This document shows positions 8,846 to 18,595 of a DNA stretch of 50,937 nucleotides, in pieces (position 1 is the stretch's first letter; every line of letters starts with the position of its first letter). The position numbers and the translations under genes are program-made. Under the pieces are notes generated by a model. The model made no database searches, had not been told where the DNA came from, and saw only the letters and a program-made list of their open reading frames with translations. The stretch comes from Rheinheimera sp. (GTDB taxonomy: Bacteria; Pseudomonadota; Gammaproteobacteria; Enterobacterales; Alteromonadaceae), in contig NZ_JAVBXS010000035.1 in the NCBI RefSeq assembly GCF_030824435.1, forward strand, positions 1-50,937, read 5' to 3'.

Positions 8846-10225
8846 ATGTTACAGCGCCGTTCATCTGTTCATGGCCAATGGTCCAGTCGTTTTACTTTTA
8901 TTATTGCCGCAACAGGCGCCGCTGTTGGCCTTGGTAATATCTGGAAATTTCCTTATATCATGGGGCAAAACGGCGGTGGTGCTTTTGTACTGGTCTATCT
9001 GCTGGCTATTTTGTTGATTGGTTTACCTGTGCTGATGGCCGAAGTGCTGATGGGCAAAAGAGGGCGGCAAAGCCCGGGCTTATCAGCACGAATGTTAGCG
9101 CTGGAAGCCAATGCACATCCTTATTGGCAGCTGACTGGTTGGATTGGTCTTGTTGCCGGTTTTTTAATTTTATCTTTTTATTCGGTGATCGCAGGTTGGG
9201 CTTTTGCTTATGTCGGCAAAGCGGCAACTGGTGAATTTTCCGGTAAGACTGCCGCTGAACTTGGCAGCATGTTTGGCCAATTCTCCAGCGACTTAACCAG
9301 TCTATTGCTCTGGACCACAGTGGTGATAGTGACCACTTGTGCTGTGGTGGCCCGTGGCTTAAAAAACGGTCTGGAACGCACAATCCGCTGGATGATGCCG
9401 GCACTTTATCTGTTGCTGATTGGCATGGCTATTTATGCCAGTTTCACCGGTGAATTTCTGCAAGCCGCCCGTTTTATGTTTTATCCGGATTTTTCCAAGC
9501 TGACGATGAATGGTGTGTTGATTGCGCTTGGTCATGCCTTTTTCAGCCTGAGCCTGGCATCAGGTGTCATGATGATTTATGGCGCTTATTTGCCAAATAA
9601 TGTATCTATTGTGCGCACATCAATCTGGATCGCTCTGGCTGACACTTCAGTCGCGCTGATAGCGGCTATGGTCATTTATCCTATTGTCTTTAGTCAGGGA
9701 CTGGATGCAGGACAAGGCCCCGGGCTGATTTTTGTCACCTTACCCGTTGCTTTTGCCACTATGCCGGGCGGAGATTTACTTGGCCCTCTGTTTTTTCTGA
9801 TGTTGGTGTTTGCCGCTTTTACCTCCACCATTGCCATGATGGAGTCAGTTGTCGCCTGGTTAATTGAATCTAAAGGCTTTAACAGGGTTCCGGCTGCAGC
9901 CTTGGGTGGTGTGGTGCTATGGAGTTTAAGTCTTTTGACAGTGTTTTCCTTTAGTGGTGCAGCATGGTCAAAGTTTGAGTTTCACTTTATTGGCAAAGAT
10001 GTACATAACTTCTTTGAATTTATTGACCACCTGACCTCTGACATCCTGTTGCCACTGGGTGGTTTGTCAGTGGCACTCTTCACCGGTTGGGTGATGAAAC
10101 GTCAGGCCATTGAAGAAGAGTTGAATACCAAGCCAGTTGCTTATACTATCTGGCGTTTCTGTATCCGCTGGTTCACACCTGTTGCTATAGCTGCGGTGTT
10201 TCTGAATCTGGTTGGCGTACTCTGA
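8846..10225 (+). CDS. Sodium:neurotransmitter symporter (SNF/NSS) family transporter
   Basis: Inner-membrane Na+-coupled symporter of the LeuT fold, most likely importing an amino acid or amine. The N-terminus carries the family signature in the first transmembrane helix: W-S-S-R-F-T-F, then G-L-G-N-I-W-K-F-P-Y and G-G-G-A-F. These residues form the sodium and substrate sites in LeuT. About 11-12 hydrophobic segments span its 459 residues, the usual size for bacterial members. The substrate cannot be deduced. The start ATG 8846 has a weak TAGG eight bases upstream. NhaC follows after 43 bp, so the pair may recycle the sodium used for uptake. Confidence 0.92.
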   Translation: MLQRRSSVHGQWSSRFTFIIAATGAAVGLGNIWKFPYIMGQNGGGAFVLVYLLAILLIGLPVLMAEVLMGKRGRQSPGLSARMLALEANAHPYWQLTGWIGLVAGFLILSFYSVIAGWAFAYVGKAATGEFSGKTAAELGSMFGQFSSDLTSLLLWTTVVIVTTCAVVARGLKNGLERTIRWMMPALYLLLIGMAIYASFTGEFLQAARFMFYPDFSKLTMNGVLIALGHAFFSLSLASGVMMIYGAYLPNNVSIVRTSIWIALADTSVALIAAMVIYPIVFSQGLDAGQGPGLIFVTLPVAFATMPGGDLLGPLFFLMLVFAAFTSTIAMMESVVAWLIESKGFNRVPAAALGGVVLWSLSLLTVFSFSGAAWSKFEFHFIGKDVHNFFEFIDHLTSDILLPLGGLSVALFTGWVMKRQAIEEELNTKPVAYTIWRFCIRWFTPVAIAAVFLNLVGVL

Positions 10226-10268
10226 TTATTAAAAATAAAGCCCGGTTCAGGGCAACTGAGTAGCAAAG

Positions 10269-11744
10269 ATGACAAATCAAATCAAAAGACCCAGTCTGCT
10301 GGACGCGTTAATTCCGCTGGTAGTGTTAATTATTCTGTTAAGCCTGTCGGTATACCTCTATGGCAGTGACTCTTCTTATGGTCCAAACCAGATAGCACTT
10401 TTTGTCGGCGCGGCCATTGCGGTCATTATCGGCTTAAAAAATGGTTATCGCTGGGCTGATATGGAAAAAGCCATGATCCATGGTATTTCTTTGTCTTTAG
10501 GTGCAGTGCTGATTCTGTTTGCGGTAGGGGCACTTATTGGCACCTGGTTGCTTGCAGGTACTGTACCGGCTCTTATTTATTATGGCCTGCAAGTGCTTGA
10601 CCCAGCGTGGTTTTATGCCGCCAGCTGTATATTGTGTGCTATCGTCTCTTTAGCCATCGGCAGCTCATGGACCACTGCAGCCACTATAGGTGTGGCGCTG
10701 ATTGGGGTATCCGTTGGTCTTGGGTTATCACCAGTGGTGACAGCGGGCGCCATTATCAGCGGCGCTTATTTTGGCGACAAGATTTCGCCTTTGTCAGATA
10801 CCACCAATCTGGCACCAGCTGTTGCAGGCGCTGAACTCTTTGACCATATCCGTCATATGACCTGGACAACAATTCCAAGCCTTGTTATTGCCATTCTGAT
10901 ATTTTCAGTACTTGGTTTTAACAGTGGTGCTGTGGCAGATGCAGAAAAAATCGTCACTTTAAGTAATGACTTGCAAGCGCAATTTAATATTGGTTTATTA
11001 AATCTGGTACCTATGGTGGTATTGATGGTGATGGCCATTAAGAAAGTACCGGCTTTCCCGACTGTTTTTATCGGCGCTTTATTAGGCGGCGTCTGGGCTT
11101 TGTTATTTCAGCCCGAGCTGGTGCAAAAAATGGCGGATACCAGTTTGCCTGCTTTCCTTGGCACTTTAAAAGTGATCTGGACCACGCTGCACAGTGGTTT
11201 TGTTATTGAAAGTGGCAATGCTGAACTGGACAAATTATTATCCGGTGGTGGTATGGCTAAAATGATGAATACTGTCTGGTTAATTATGTCAGCTATGGTG
11301 TTTGGTTCAGTGCTGGAGCATACCGGCTTGTTGCGCCGTTTTGTGGAAGTGATACTTGCGAGAGCACACAGCACAGGCTCACTGATTACCAGCACTATTG
11401 CCACTTGTGTCGCCACCAATATTCTAACCGCAGACCAATATATGGCCATTGTGATGCCTGGCAGAATGTATAAAGATGAATATGCCAGAAGAGGGCTGGC
11501 GCCGGTGAATTTATCCAGAACACTGGAAGACGGCGGTACCATTACCAGTCCTTTAGTGCCATGGAACACTTGTGGTGCTTATATGCACGGTGTGTTAAAT
11601 GTCAGTCCGCTTGAATATATCTTTTATGCGTTTTTTAACCTGATTAATCCGGTTCTGGCCATTATCTACGCTTATTGTGGGATTAAAATTCTGAAACTGA
11701 CACCACCGGATTCGGTAATCAATCCTGTCGCCGTCAAAGGCTGA
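10269..11744 (+). CDS. nhaC: Na+/H+ antiporter NhaC
   Basis: Inner-membrane sodium/proton antiporter of the NhaC family (491 residues, about 11-12 hydrophobic helices). The most telling stretch is I-S-G-A-Y-F-G-D-K-I-S-P-L-S-D-T-T-N (about residues 162-179), the NhaC signature. A second half-repeat near the C-terminus contains L-E-D-G-G-T-I-T-S-P-L-V-P-W-N, also typical. It exports Na+ in exchange for protons and so helps pH and salt balance. It probably shares a transcript with the SNF symporter and ends at the strong hairpin 11753-11783. Whether it carries Na+/malate-lactate exchange, as some relatives do, cannot be told. Confidence 0.92.
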   Translation: MTNQIKRPSLLDALIPLVVLIILLSLSVYLYGSDSSYGPNQIALFVGAAIAVIIGLKNGYRWADMEKAMIHGISLSLGAVLILFAVGALIGTWLLAGTVPALIYYGLQVLDPAWFYAASCILCAIVSLAIGSSWTTAATIGVALIGVSVGLGLSPVVTAGAIISGAYFGDKISPLSDTTNLAPAVAGAELFDHIRHMTWTTIPSLVIAILIFSVLGFNSGAVADAEKIVTLSNDLQAQFNIGLLNLVPMVVLMVMAIKKVPAFPTVFIGALLGGVWALLFQPELVQKMADTSLPAFLGTLKVIWTTLHSGFVIESGNAELDKLLSGGGMAKMMNTVWLIMSAMVFGSVLEHTGLLRRFVEVILARAHSTGSLITSTIATCVATNILTADQYMAIVMPGRMYKDEYARRGLAPVNLSRTLEDGGTITSPLVPWNTCGAYMHGVLNVSPLEYIFYAFFNLINPVLAIIYAYCGIKILKLTPPDSVINPVAVKG

Positions 11745-11752
11745 CCATCCTG

Positions 11753-11783
11753 AAAAAACCTGAGCAAGCTCAGGTTTTTTTTT
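11753..11783 (+). terminator. Rho-independent terminator after nhaC
   Basis: A twelve-pair stem (11753-11764 with 11769-11780), loop CAAG, ends in a run of nine T. Strong intrinsic terminator. Confidence 0.92.
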
Positions 11784-11892
11784 CATCGGATAAGAATGAT
11801 GGCAAGTGGCAAATCGGTTTGCAGCCCATGCTGTTTTCAGTACACTTGCGGCCATCAGCACTACAGCAAGACAAAAGCAAAACGGAGTTATT

Positions 11893-14460
11893 ATGAGTCA
11901 GTCACGTCAGGCAAAAAAATTAGCCGATTATCAGGCACCGGCATATGCCATTGATAACATTGATATCGAGTTTCAGCTTGACCCTCATCAGACTCTGGTG
12001 ACCGCCATCAGTAATTGGCGTCGTCTCGGTTCCGAGACTGCACTTGTGCTTGACGGACAACATCTGCACCTCGAAGCAATATGGCTTAATGGTGTTGCGC
12101 TGAATAACTACCAGCCAGGCGAAGAACAACTGCTGTTAACGGATTTGCCGGATACGTTTGAACTGAAAATTGTGACCCGATTAAACCCGGCAGAAAATAC
12201 TGCACTTGAAGGTCTTTATCTGTCGAACGGTGCTTATTGCACCCAGTGTGAAGCCGAAGGTTTTCGCCGTATCACTTATTACCCTGACAGACCCGATATG
12301 CTGACCGTGTTTACCACCCATATTATTGCCGATCCGGAAGCTTTTCCGTATTTGTTGTCCAATGGTAACCAGATTGCATCAACACAGCTGTCCAACGGCA
12401 AACGCCGTGTCAGCTGGTTCGACCCTTTCCCTAAACCCTGTTATTTATTTGCCTTGGTGGCTGGCGATTTTGATGTGCTGGAAGACAGTTATCAAACAAA
12501 AAGCGGACGTGAGGTAAAACTGGCGTTTTTTGTGGATAAAGGCAATAAAAACCGCGCTTTGTTTGCGATGGAGTCGTTAAAAAAGGCCATGCACTGGGAT
12601 GAAACCACTTTTGGTCTGGAATACGATCTGGACATTTATATGGTGGTTGCCGTCGACTTTTTTAATATGGGCGCGATGGAAAACAAAGGCCTGAATATTT
12701 TTAACAGCAAATACGTGCTGGCTGACGCCCAATCGGCCACAGATACTGACTACTTCCATATCGAAAGCATTATTGGCCACGAGTATTTTCATAACTGGAC
12801 CGGCAACAGGGTAACTTGCCGCGACTGGTTCCAGCTCAGCTTAAAAGAAGGCCTGACAGTGTTTCGTGATCAGCAATTCAGCGCTGATATGGGCTCACCA
12901 ACCTTGTGCCGTATTGATGCCATTAAAACTATCCGTACCGCCCAGTTTGCTGAAGACGCAGGCCCTATGGCGCATCCGATCCGGCCTGAGCAAGTTCTGG
13001 AGATGAATAACTTTTATACCGTCACTGTATACGACAAAGGGGCCGAAGTGATTCGGATGCAACACACTTTGTTAGGTGAAGCAGGCTTTCGAAAGGGTAT
13101 GGACTTGTATTTTGCCCGCCATGATGGTCAGGCGGTGACCTGTGATGATTTTGTGCAGGCCATGCAAGACGCCAACAATGTTGACCTCACACAGTTCCGT
13201 CGCTGGTACCAGCAAGCGGGCACTCCGGTCATTCAGGCAGACTACCGGTATGAAACCAACACTCAGAGTTTTGTATTAACCCTGACGCAGCACACAGCAG
13301 CAACAGCGGATGGCAGTGCCAAATTGCCTTTGGTGTTACCGGTACGTTTTGAACTGATTAGTGCCAGGTCAGATGCGCACCAAATTGAATTATTAATTCT
13401 GAACGAAGAACATCAGCAATGGCGCTTTTTAAATCAAGCTGCGGATGTTATTCCTGTACTGCTGGCTGACTTTTCTGCACCTGCCAAGCTGGTGGTCAAT
13501 TACAGCACCAACGACTTGCTGCTGATTGCCGCAAAAGCCAAAGATGGCGTGGCCCGTTGGGATGCAATGCAACAATTGTGGTCTTTGTTAATCAAAAATG
13601 CAGTGGAACAAAGGGAAGTTCCAACTTTGCCAGAAGCCTTATTGCACAGCATGAGGCAGCTGCTACAACAACCACTGGCTGATTTGGCTTTTACGGCTGA
13701 GTTATTAACTTTGCCAGGTTACGACACTCTGGCCGAACAATATGACCAAATCCCTGTTGATATCATTCTGAGCACATTACGCCAGTTTAAACAACAAATT
13801 GCCGACACTCTGCAGCAGGAACTGCTGCATTGTTACCGGCAGCTGCCACGCGAAGTTTATGCCTATCAACCAGCGCAGACAGGCAGCCGTCAATTACAGG
13901 CGTTATGTATGTCGTATCTGGCTTTTGGCAAGCATGACAGTCTGTTGCTGAACCATTATCAGCAAGCTGACAATATGACAGACCGCTTAGCTGCTATTAA
14001 AGCGGCGGTTTTTGCCAGCTTGCCCGTGGCGGAACAGATGTTAAAAGACTTAGGTGAAGTATATGGCGCTGATCCACAGGTATTTGATAAATGGGCAAGT
14101 TTACAAGCGATAAGTCCGGCAGCTTCGGTGTTTGATAAGTTACAACAGCTCTCTGAATGTACGCAGTTCAGCTGGACCAATCCAAATAGGGTGAGGGCGG
14201 TTTATGGTGCTTTTGCCATGCAAAACCCGGAACAGTTCCACCGCACAGACGGCAAGGGTTATCAGGTTTTAACGGACATTATCCGCAAATTAGACCAAAT
14301 CAACCCACAACTAACGGCTCGCCTTGTCACGCCATTATTGTCCTGGCAGCGTTTTGACCCAAAACGCCAGCAGTTGATGCAGACGCAGCTGAAATTGTTG
14401 CTGGCGCTGCCAGATATCAGCAATGATTTGTATGAAAAGGTCAGCCGTAGTTTGCGCTAA
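11893..14460 (+). CDS. pepN: Aminopeptidase N
   Basis: Cytoplasmic zinc aminopeptidase N (family M1), a broad-specificity enzyme in the last steps of protein turnover. The substrate-binding G-A-M-E-N is at 260-264, the zinc site HEYFH at 296-300 and the third ligand Glu319 in L-K-E-G. Positions are within one residue of E. coli PepN (H297). The length is 855, against 870 in E. coli. No signal peptide. ATG 11893 is chosen because GGAG (11884-11887) precedes it and the N-terminus M-S-Q-S-R-Q-A-K matches family starts. The open frame extends further up to a GTG at 11806, but that runs through the intergenic region. Its stop overlaps the next start (TAATG). Confidence 0.96.
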   Translation: MSQSRQAKKLADYQAPAYAIDNIDIEFQLDPHQTLVTAISNWRRLGSETALVLDGQHLHLEAIWLNGVALNNYQPGEEQLLLTDLPDTFELKIVTRLNPAENTALEGLYLSNGAYCTQCEAEGFRRITYYPDRPDMLTVFTTHIIADPEAFPYLLSNGNQIASTQLSNGKRRVSWFDPFPKPCYLFALVAGDFDVLEDSYQTKSGREVKLAFFVDKGNKNRALFAMESLKKAMHWDETTFGLEYDLDIYMVVAVDFFNMGAMENKGLNIFNSKYVLADAQSATDTDYFHIESIIGHEYFHNWTGNRVTCRDWFQLSLKEGLTVFRDQQFSADMGSPTLCRIDAIKTIRTAQFAEDAGPMAHPIRPEQVLEMNNFYTVTVYDKGAEVIRMQHTLLGEAGFRKGMDLYFARHDGQAVTCDDFVQAMQDANNVDLTQFRRWYQQAGTPVIQADYRYETNTQSFVLTLTQHTAATADGSAKLPLVLPVRFELISARSDAHQIELLILNEEHQQWRFLNQAADVIPVLLADFSAPAKLVVNYSTNDLLLIAAKAKDGVARWDAMQQLWSLLIKNAVEQREVPTLPEALLHSMRQLLQQPLADLAFTAELLTLPGYDTLAEQYDQIPVDIILSTLRQFKQQIADTLQQELLHCYRQLPREVYAYQPAQTGSRQLQALCMSYLAFGKHDSLLLNHYQQADNMTDRLAAIKAAVFASLPVAEQMLKDLGEVYGADPQVFDKWASLQAISPAASVFDKLQQLSECTQFSWTNPNRVRAVYGAFAMQNPEQFHRTDGKGYQVLTDIIRKLDQINPQLTARLVTPLLSWQRFDPKRQQLMQTQLKLLLALPDISNDLYEKVSRSLR

Positions 14461-14684
14461 TGAACAGAACCTATCAATTTTGGGTTGTACTGACTGCTGA
14501 ACAGTGCCTTGCTTATTATCAGGGCGCTGTGACTCAGGTGCTGGTACGTGCCGATTCCGGCGAAAAAATACAGCTGCCAGTTCATCATTTCCGGCCTTAT
14601 ATCAGTCATTTTGGTTTAAATGGGTATTTTCAGCTGACGACTACGGCAACCGGCAAGTTTATAACGCTAAAAAAAATAAATTAG
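14460..14684 (+). CDS. DUF2835 family protein
   Basis: A 74-residue protein of the DUF2835 family. Visible hallmarks are an aromatic N-terminal strand, the central L-A-Y-Y-Q-G-A block, V-L-V-R-A-D-S-G, and L-P-V-H-H-F-R-P-Y-I, followed by H-F-G-L-N-G-Y-F. It has no signal peptide or membrane segment and no known function; the pattern suggests a small beta-rich fold. Its start overlaps the pepN stop by one base, so translation is coupled. Family match is from memory of the consensus and was not searched. Confidence 0.82.
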   Translation: MNRTYQFWVVLTAEQCLAYYQGAVTQVLVRADSGEKIQLPVHHFRPYISHFGLNGYFQLTTTATGKFITLKKIN

Positions 14685-15002
14685 AGTATGTACTTTAAAC
14701 GGTAGATTAAAACACAAGCTGGAAAAAATTACCTTTTGCTGTTTATTTTCATCAACTTAACCCCGTTTCGTACATTTTTTGTAAACCCAGTTAAACTGAG
14801 GGGGGCGTTATAGTGGCGTAACCGGGCACTTCACAGAAAAAACTAAAGACAAATCAACAGATTTACGACATCGCAAGCCTTGCGCCCTTTATAAAATGAT
14901 GTAATTATTTTACCCAAGTGAGCAGAGATCAGAGCAGTTGAACTTGCTCATTACATTAAAAAAACAAAATAGACCTGCAGGGACAGGGGGGGAGATCACA
15001 AG
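14685..15002. other. 318-bp intergenic region ahead of the DUF1302 cluster
   Basis: No open frame is seen here. The region is AT-rich on its left side and contains a 13-base perfect inverted repeat at 14872-14884 (CGCAAG-C-CTTGCG). A TTATAGT stretch at 14808-14814 could be a -10 element but has no good -35 partner. A purine-rich GGGGGGGAG run (14986-14994) is the ribosome-binding site for the gene at 15003. The region most likely holds the promoter and operator for the four-gene envelope cluster. I see no terminator for pepN/DUF2835 in it. Confidence 0.5.
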
Positions 15003-17171
15003 ATGAACAAAAGGCCATTTGCCTTTGCTAAAAATCCTTTAGCAATAGGTGTCGCGTCTGCGCTGTTAGCCTTGTCTGCAACATCCATTCAAGCCGCCAG
15101 TTATACATTAGGCGACGATGTTGAAGTTGTATTTGACTCAAGCTTTTCTTATGGCGCCAGTTGGCGCGCTGAAGACAGGAACTGGGACACTATCAGTAAA
15201 GCAAATAATCCTGCGCTGAACTGGACTGGTTATAATGCAGCAAGTAACACTATCTACACCTCTTCACAAGTTTGGCAACAAACAGGCGGTTATTCGTCTA
15301 ATGGTGATGCTGGTAACCTGAATTACGACAAAGGCGACATGTTCTCCGAGTTGTTTAAAGGCACTCATGAACTGTCGGTGACCAAAGGTGATTTTGGTCT
15401 TTTTACCCGCTTTATGTATTTTTACGATGCAGCCTTGATGGACAACGATGGTGCTTACACCAACCCGGTGTCTGGTAACAGGGTTGATGCCTGTGCCGAC
15501 GACGAAGGCCGTGATTTAGCTTGTCGTGATATCCGTCTGTTAGATGCTTATGTATTTGCTAACTTTGCTTTGAATGACGGTGCCAATCCTTTGTCAATCC
15601 GTGTTGGTAATCAGGTGTTGAGCTGGGGCGAAAGTACCTTAATTCAGCATGGTATTAACATTACACCTATCGATGTGGGTATTGCCCGTTTACCAGGCGC
15701 TGACTTAAAAGAAGCTTATATCCCTGTGGGTATGATTTCTGCCTCTTTAGGTTTAACAGAGCAGCTGTCTGCCGAAGTGTTTTACCAGTACGAGTGGCAA
15801 AACAGCTATCTGCCGGTACCAGGCACTTATTTTTCTACCAACGATTTTGCCGGTAAAGGTGGTTATAACCAAAACATTCAGTTAGGTTTTGCCGGTAACC
15901 CGGACCTTGATTTAAGCACGCTGCTGGCAGGCTTAAACAGCATTGGTACCAATATCAAATCAGCCAGTGCCATACTTGCCAATCCACAGGCAAGTGCAGC
16001 GCAAAAAGCACAGGCTCAGGCTGCTATCAGCGCCTTATCTGCATCTTACCTGGCTTACCCAACCAAAGTGACGTTGCGTCCATACGGTGATGCCGGCGAA
16101 ATTGAGCCGGAAGACGGTGGCCAGTATGGTGCTAAATTAGAATATTTTTCACCAGAGCTGAACGACACTGAGTTCGCGCTCTATTACATGAATTACCACA
16201 GCCGTACGCCGGTGATTTCCGGTATTGCCTCTGACTTCAGGTTAGCGGCAGTTCAGTCAGATATTGGTTATCTGGTGGCGAACGCAGGTAATATGACCAA
16301 AGAGAACGTGTCGAATTTAAAAGGCATGTCAAAAGGTCTGATTGAATACCCTGAAGATATCAAACTGTACGGTTTTAGCTTTAATACCACATTGGAAGGC
16401 ACTTCCATTGCCGGTGAACTGGCCTACCGTCAGGACGAACCACTGCAAATTGACGACGTAGAAATTCTGTACGCTGGTATGCCTGAACAGTTAGCCAATG
16501 GCGCTGCCACCAATCCAGCTTTAGTAAACTTCCTCGGTTTTGCCGGTATTTCACAAATTGGTCGTTATGACGGTAAGAAAATTCAACCAGGTGAGTTTGC
16601 TCAGGGTTATATTCTGGCCGATACCACCCAGGCTCAGGTCACAATCACCCATTTATTCGGGCCTGTGCTAAATACTGACAACTTCACCTTATTAGCTGAA
16701 ATTGGCGGTATCAAAATTAAAGATATGCCAGATCAGGACGTTTTAAGGTTAAATGGCCCTAATACTGACCGTAGCGGTTACCCTTTGATGGGCACCAATG
16801 GGGTCGGTGGTCCACTTATCCCAAAAACCGGCTTACATACTGGTTTATCTAACGGCGCTGAAACCAACCCGTTCCCGACAGCTTCGGCCTGGGGTTACCG
16901 TGTGGTTGCCAAGGCTGACTACAACAACGTCATGGCTGGTGTAAACCTGTCACAACGTCTGACCTTTGCACATGATGTAAACGGTATTACTCCAGACCCG
17001 TTGTTTATGTTCTCGGAAGATAAAAAATCATTAAGCTACGCAGTCAGCTTTGATTATCTGAATCAATGGTCAGCAGAAGTGTCCTACAACGCGTTTTTCG
17101 ACGGTGTAGGTACCACTAACAACACTGAAGACCGTGATTTTGTGTCTTTTAACATTAAATATTCATTATAA
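15003..17171 (+). CDS. DUF1302 family outer-membrane protein
   Basis: A 722-residue exported protein of the DUF1302 family. It has a signal peptide with a long n-region (cleavage near I-Q-A-A-S, about residue 31). The mature part opens with F-D-S-S-F-S-Y-G-A-S-W-R, and the rest consists of amphipathic strands with many Asn, Gly and aromatic residues, ending in Y-S-L. This is what an outer-membrane beta-barrel looks like. The block V-G-N-Q-V-L-S-W-G-E-S is a typical family feature. A loop around residues 300-355 is Ala/Gln-rich. No function is established for the family; linkage to DUF1329 genes and RND transporters is recurrent. It is the first gene of the cluster with DUF1329, a YCF48-like protein and an MMPL/RND transporter. 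Confidence 0.88.
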   Translation: MNKRPFAFAKNPLAIGVASALLALSATSIQAASYTLGDDVEVVFDSSFSYGASWRAEDRNWDTISKANNPALNWTGYNAASNTIYTSSQVWQQTGGYSSNGDAGNLNYDKGDMFSELFKGTHELSVTKGDFGLFTRFMYFYDAALMDNDGAYTNPVSGNRVDACADDEGRDLACRDIRLLDAYVFANFALNDGANPLSIRVGNQVLSWGESTLIQHGINITPIDVGIARLPGADLKEAYIPVGMISASLGLTEQLSAEVFYQYEWQNSYLPVPGTYFSTNDFAGKGGYNQNIQLGFAGNPDLDLSTLLAGLNSIGTNIKSASAILANPQASAAQKAQAQAAISALSASYLAYPTKVTLRPYGDAGEIEPEDGGQYGAKLEYFSPELNDTEFALYYMNYHSRTPVISGIASDFRLAAVQSDIGYLVANAGNMTKENVSNLKGMSKGLIEYPEDIKLYGFSFNTTLEGTSIAGELAYRQDEPLQIDDVEILYAGMPEQLANGAATNPALVNFLGFAGISQIGRYDGKKIQPGEFAQGYILADTTQAQVTITHLFGPVLNTDNFTLLAEIGGIKIKDMPDQDVLRLNGPNTDRSGYPLMGTNGVGGPLIPKTGLHTGLSNGAETNPFPTASAWGYRVVAKADYNNVMAGVNLSQRLTFAHDVNGITPDPLFMFSEDKKSLSYAVSFDYLNQWSAEVSYNAFFDGVGTTNNTEDRDFVSFNIKYSL

Positions 17172-17187
17172 GGGACGAGACAGTCTT

Positions 17188-18549
17188 ATGAAAAAACTCA
17201 CCCTGCTATCGTCCGCGATTGCGCTGGTTTTAAGTTGTGGCGCAATGGCTAAAATCGCACCGGACCAGGTTGCACGTTTAGGTGCCGATTTAACTCCGCT
17301 TGGCGCGGAAAAAGCCGGCAATAAAGACGGCAGTATCCCAGCCTGGACTGGTGGTATTCAGTCTGCGCCAGCTGGTTTTAAACCAGGTGACCACCATCCG
17401 GACCCTTTTGCTGCTGATAAAGTGGTGTACACAGTAAACAAAGCCAATCTGGAACAATACAAAGCGTTATTGTCACCAGGTCAGCTGGCATTGTTTAACC
17501 TTTATCCGGAAACGTTCAAAATGAACGTTTACCCAACCCAACGTTCAGCTTCTTATCCGCAGTACGTTTATGACGCTACTAAAGAGATAGCCGGCAAAGC
17601 TGAGCTGGTGCAGGGCGGTAACGGTATTATCAATGCTGCTATTGGTATTCCGTTCCCGGTACCTGCCAATGGTTTGGAAGCTATCTGGAACCACATAGTG
17701 CGTTTTCGTGGTGTTGCAGCAACCCGTAATGGTGGTCAGGCTGCACCAACAGCAACTGGCGCTTATACGCTGATAGGTTTTGATGAACAAATTATGTTCA
17801 AATATTCTGATCAGAAAGCCAGTGCACAAGCGTTGCAAGCAGAAAACATTCTGTTCCGCTTTAAACAAAGTGTAACTACACCGGCTCGCCTGGCAGGGAC
17901 TGCGCTGTTAGTGCACGAAACCATGGACCAGGTGAAAACACCACGTCAGGCATGGACTTACAACACAGGCCAACGTCGTGTCCGCCGTGCACCAAACGTG
18001 GCTTATGATGCACCAGGTACAGCATCTGACGGCTTGCGCACCACAGATGATTTTGACATGTTTAACGGCTCACCAGACCGTTATACCTGGGAGCTGAAAG
18101 GCAAACAGGAAATGTTAATTCCTTACAACAGCTACAAGCTGCACAGTAAAGAAACCAAATACGCCAGCCTGTTAACTGCGGGTCACTTAAACCCGGATTA
18201 TGTGCGCTGGGAAAAACACCGTGTTTGGGTAGTTGAAGCCAAACTGAAAGACGGTATGCGCCATGTGTACGGTAAGCGTGTATTTTATATCGACGAAGAT
18301 AGCTGGCAAATTCATGTAGCTGATTTATATGACGCTCGCGGCGAGTTGTACCGTGTCGCGACGGCGCATGGTCTGAACTATTATGAAGTGCCAACCCACT
18401 GGAGTACACTCGAGGTCTATCATGATCTGAACTCTCGCCGTTATATCGCGATTGGTTTGGACAACGAAGACAAGATGTATAATTTCTCAGTGAAATTATC
18501 AGACAACGACTTCACGCCGGCAGCGCTGCGTCGTGAGGGTACCCGTTGA
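17188..18549 (+). CDS. DUF1329 family periplasmic protein
   Basis: A 453-residue exported protein of the DUF1329 family, whose fold is related to the LolA/LolB lipoprotein carriers. Signal peptide at about 1-20 (M-K-K-L-T-L-L..., cleavage after A-M-A). The mature start contains the family block L-G-x-D-L-T-P-x-G-A-E-K-A-G-N-K-D-G-S-I-P-A-W-T-G-G. Later blocks include P-R-Q-A-W-T-Y-N-T-G-Q-R-R-V-R-R-A-P and W-E-L-K-G-K-Q-E-M-L-I-P-Y-N. ATG 17188 is chosen because the signal peptide starts there; the open frame extends upstream into the DUF1302 gene. It lies 16 bp after DUF1302. A LolA-like pocket would suit carrying a lipid or other hydrophobic molecule across the periplasm; that part is inference. 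Confidence 0.88.
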   Translation: MKKLTLLSSAIALVLSCGAMAKIAPDQVARLGADLTPLGAEKAGNKDGSIPAWTGGIQSAPAGFKPGDHHPDPFAADKVVYTVNKANLEQYKALLSPGQLALFNLYPETFKMNVYPTQRSASYPQYVYDATKEIAGKAELVQGGNGIINAAIGIPFPVPANGLEAIWNHIVRFRGVAATRNGGQAAPTATGAYTLIGFDEQIMFKYSDQKASAQALQAENILFRFKQSVTTPARLAGTALLVHETMDQVKTPRQAWTYNTGQRRVRRAPNVAYDAPGTASDGLRTTDDFDMFNGSPDRYTWELKGKQEMLIPYNSYKLHSKETKYASLLTAGHLNPDYVRWEKHRVWVVEAKLKDGMRHVYGKRVFYIDEDSWQIHVADLYDARGELYRVATAHGLNYYEVPTHWSTLEVYHDLNSRRYIAIGLDNEDKMYNFSVKLSDNDFTPAALRREGTR

Positions 18550-18562
18550 TCTGAAAGCCCGG

Positions 18563-18595
18563 CAAAAACGGTTGGCTTGTTGCCAACCGTTTTTG
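18563..18595 (+). terminator. Strong hairpin between the DUF1329 gene and the YCF48-like gene
   Basis: A perfect 14-pair stem (18563-18576 with 18582-18595) closes the loop TTGTT. The 3' arm ends in TTTTTG and is followed by TTTC. It looks like an intrinsic terminator, although the next two genes seem to belong to the same functional cluster; it may act as a partial terminator or as a 3' stabiliser. Confidence 0.8.

Noticed and set aside
9006-9404. A 132-codon minus-strand frame opposite the SNF symporter.
   Set aside because: It is antisense to a conserved membrane-protein core and resembles no family.
11806-11892. Upstream extension of pepN to GTG 11806.
   Set aside because: It runs through the intergenic space just behind a terminator, lacks a ribosome-binding site and is not part of the PepN family N-terminus.
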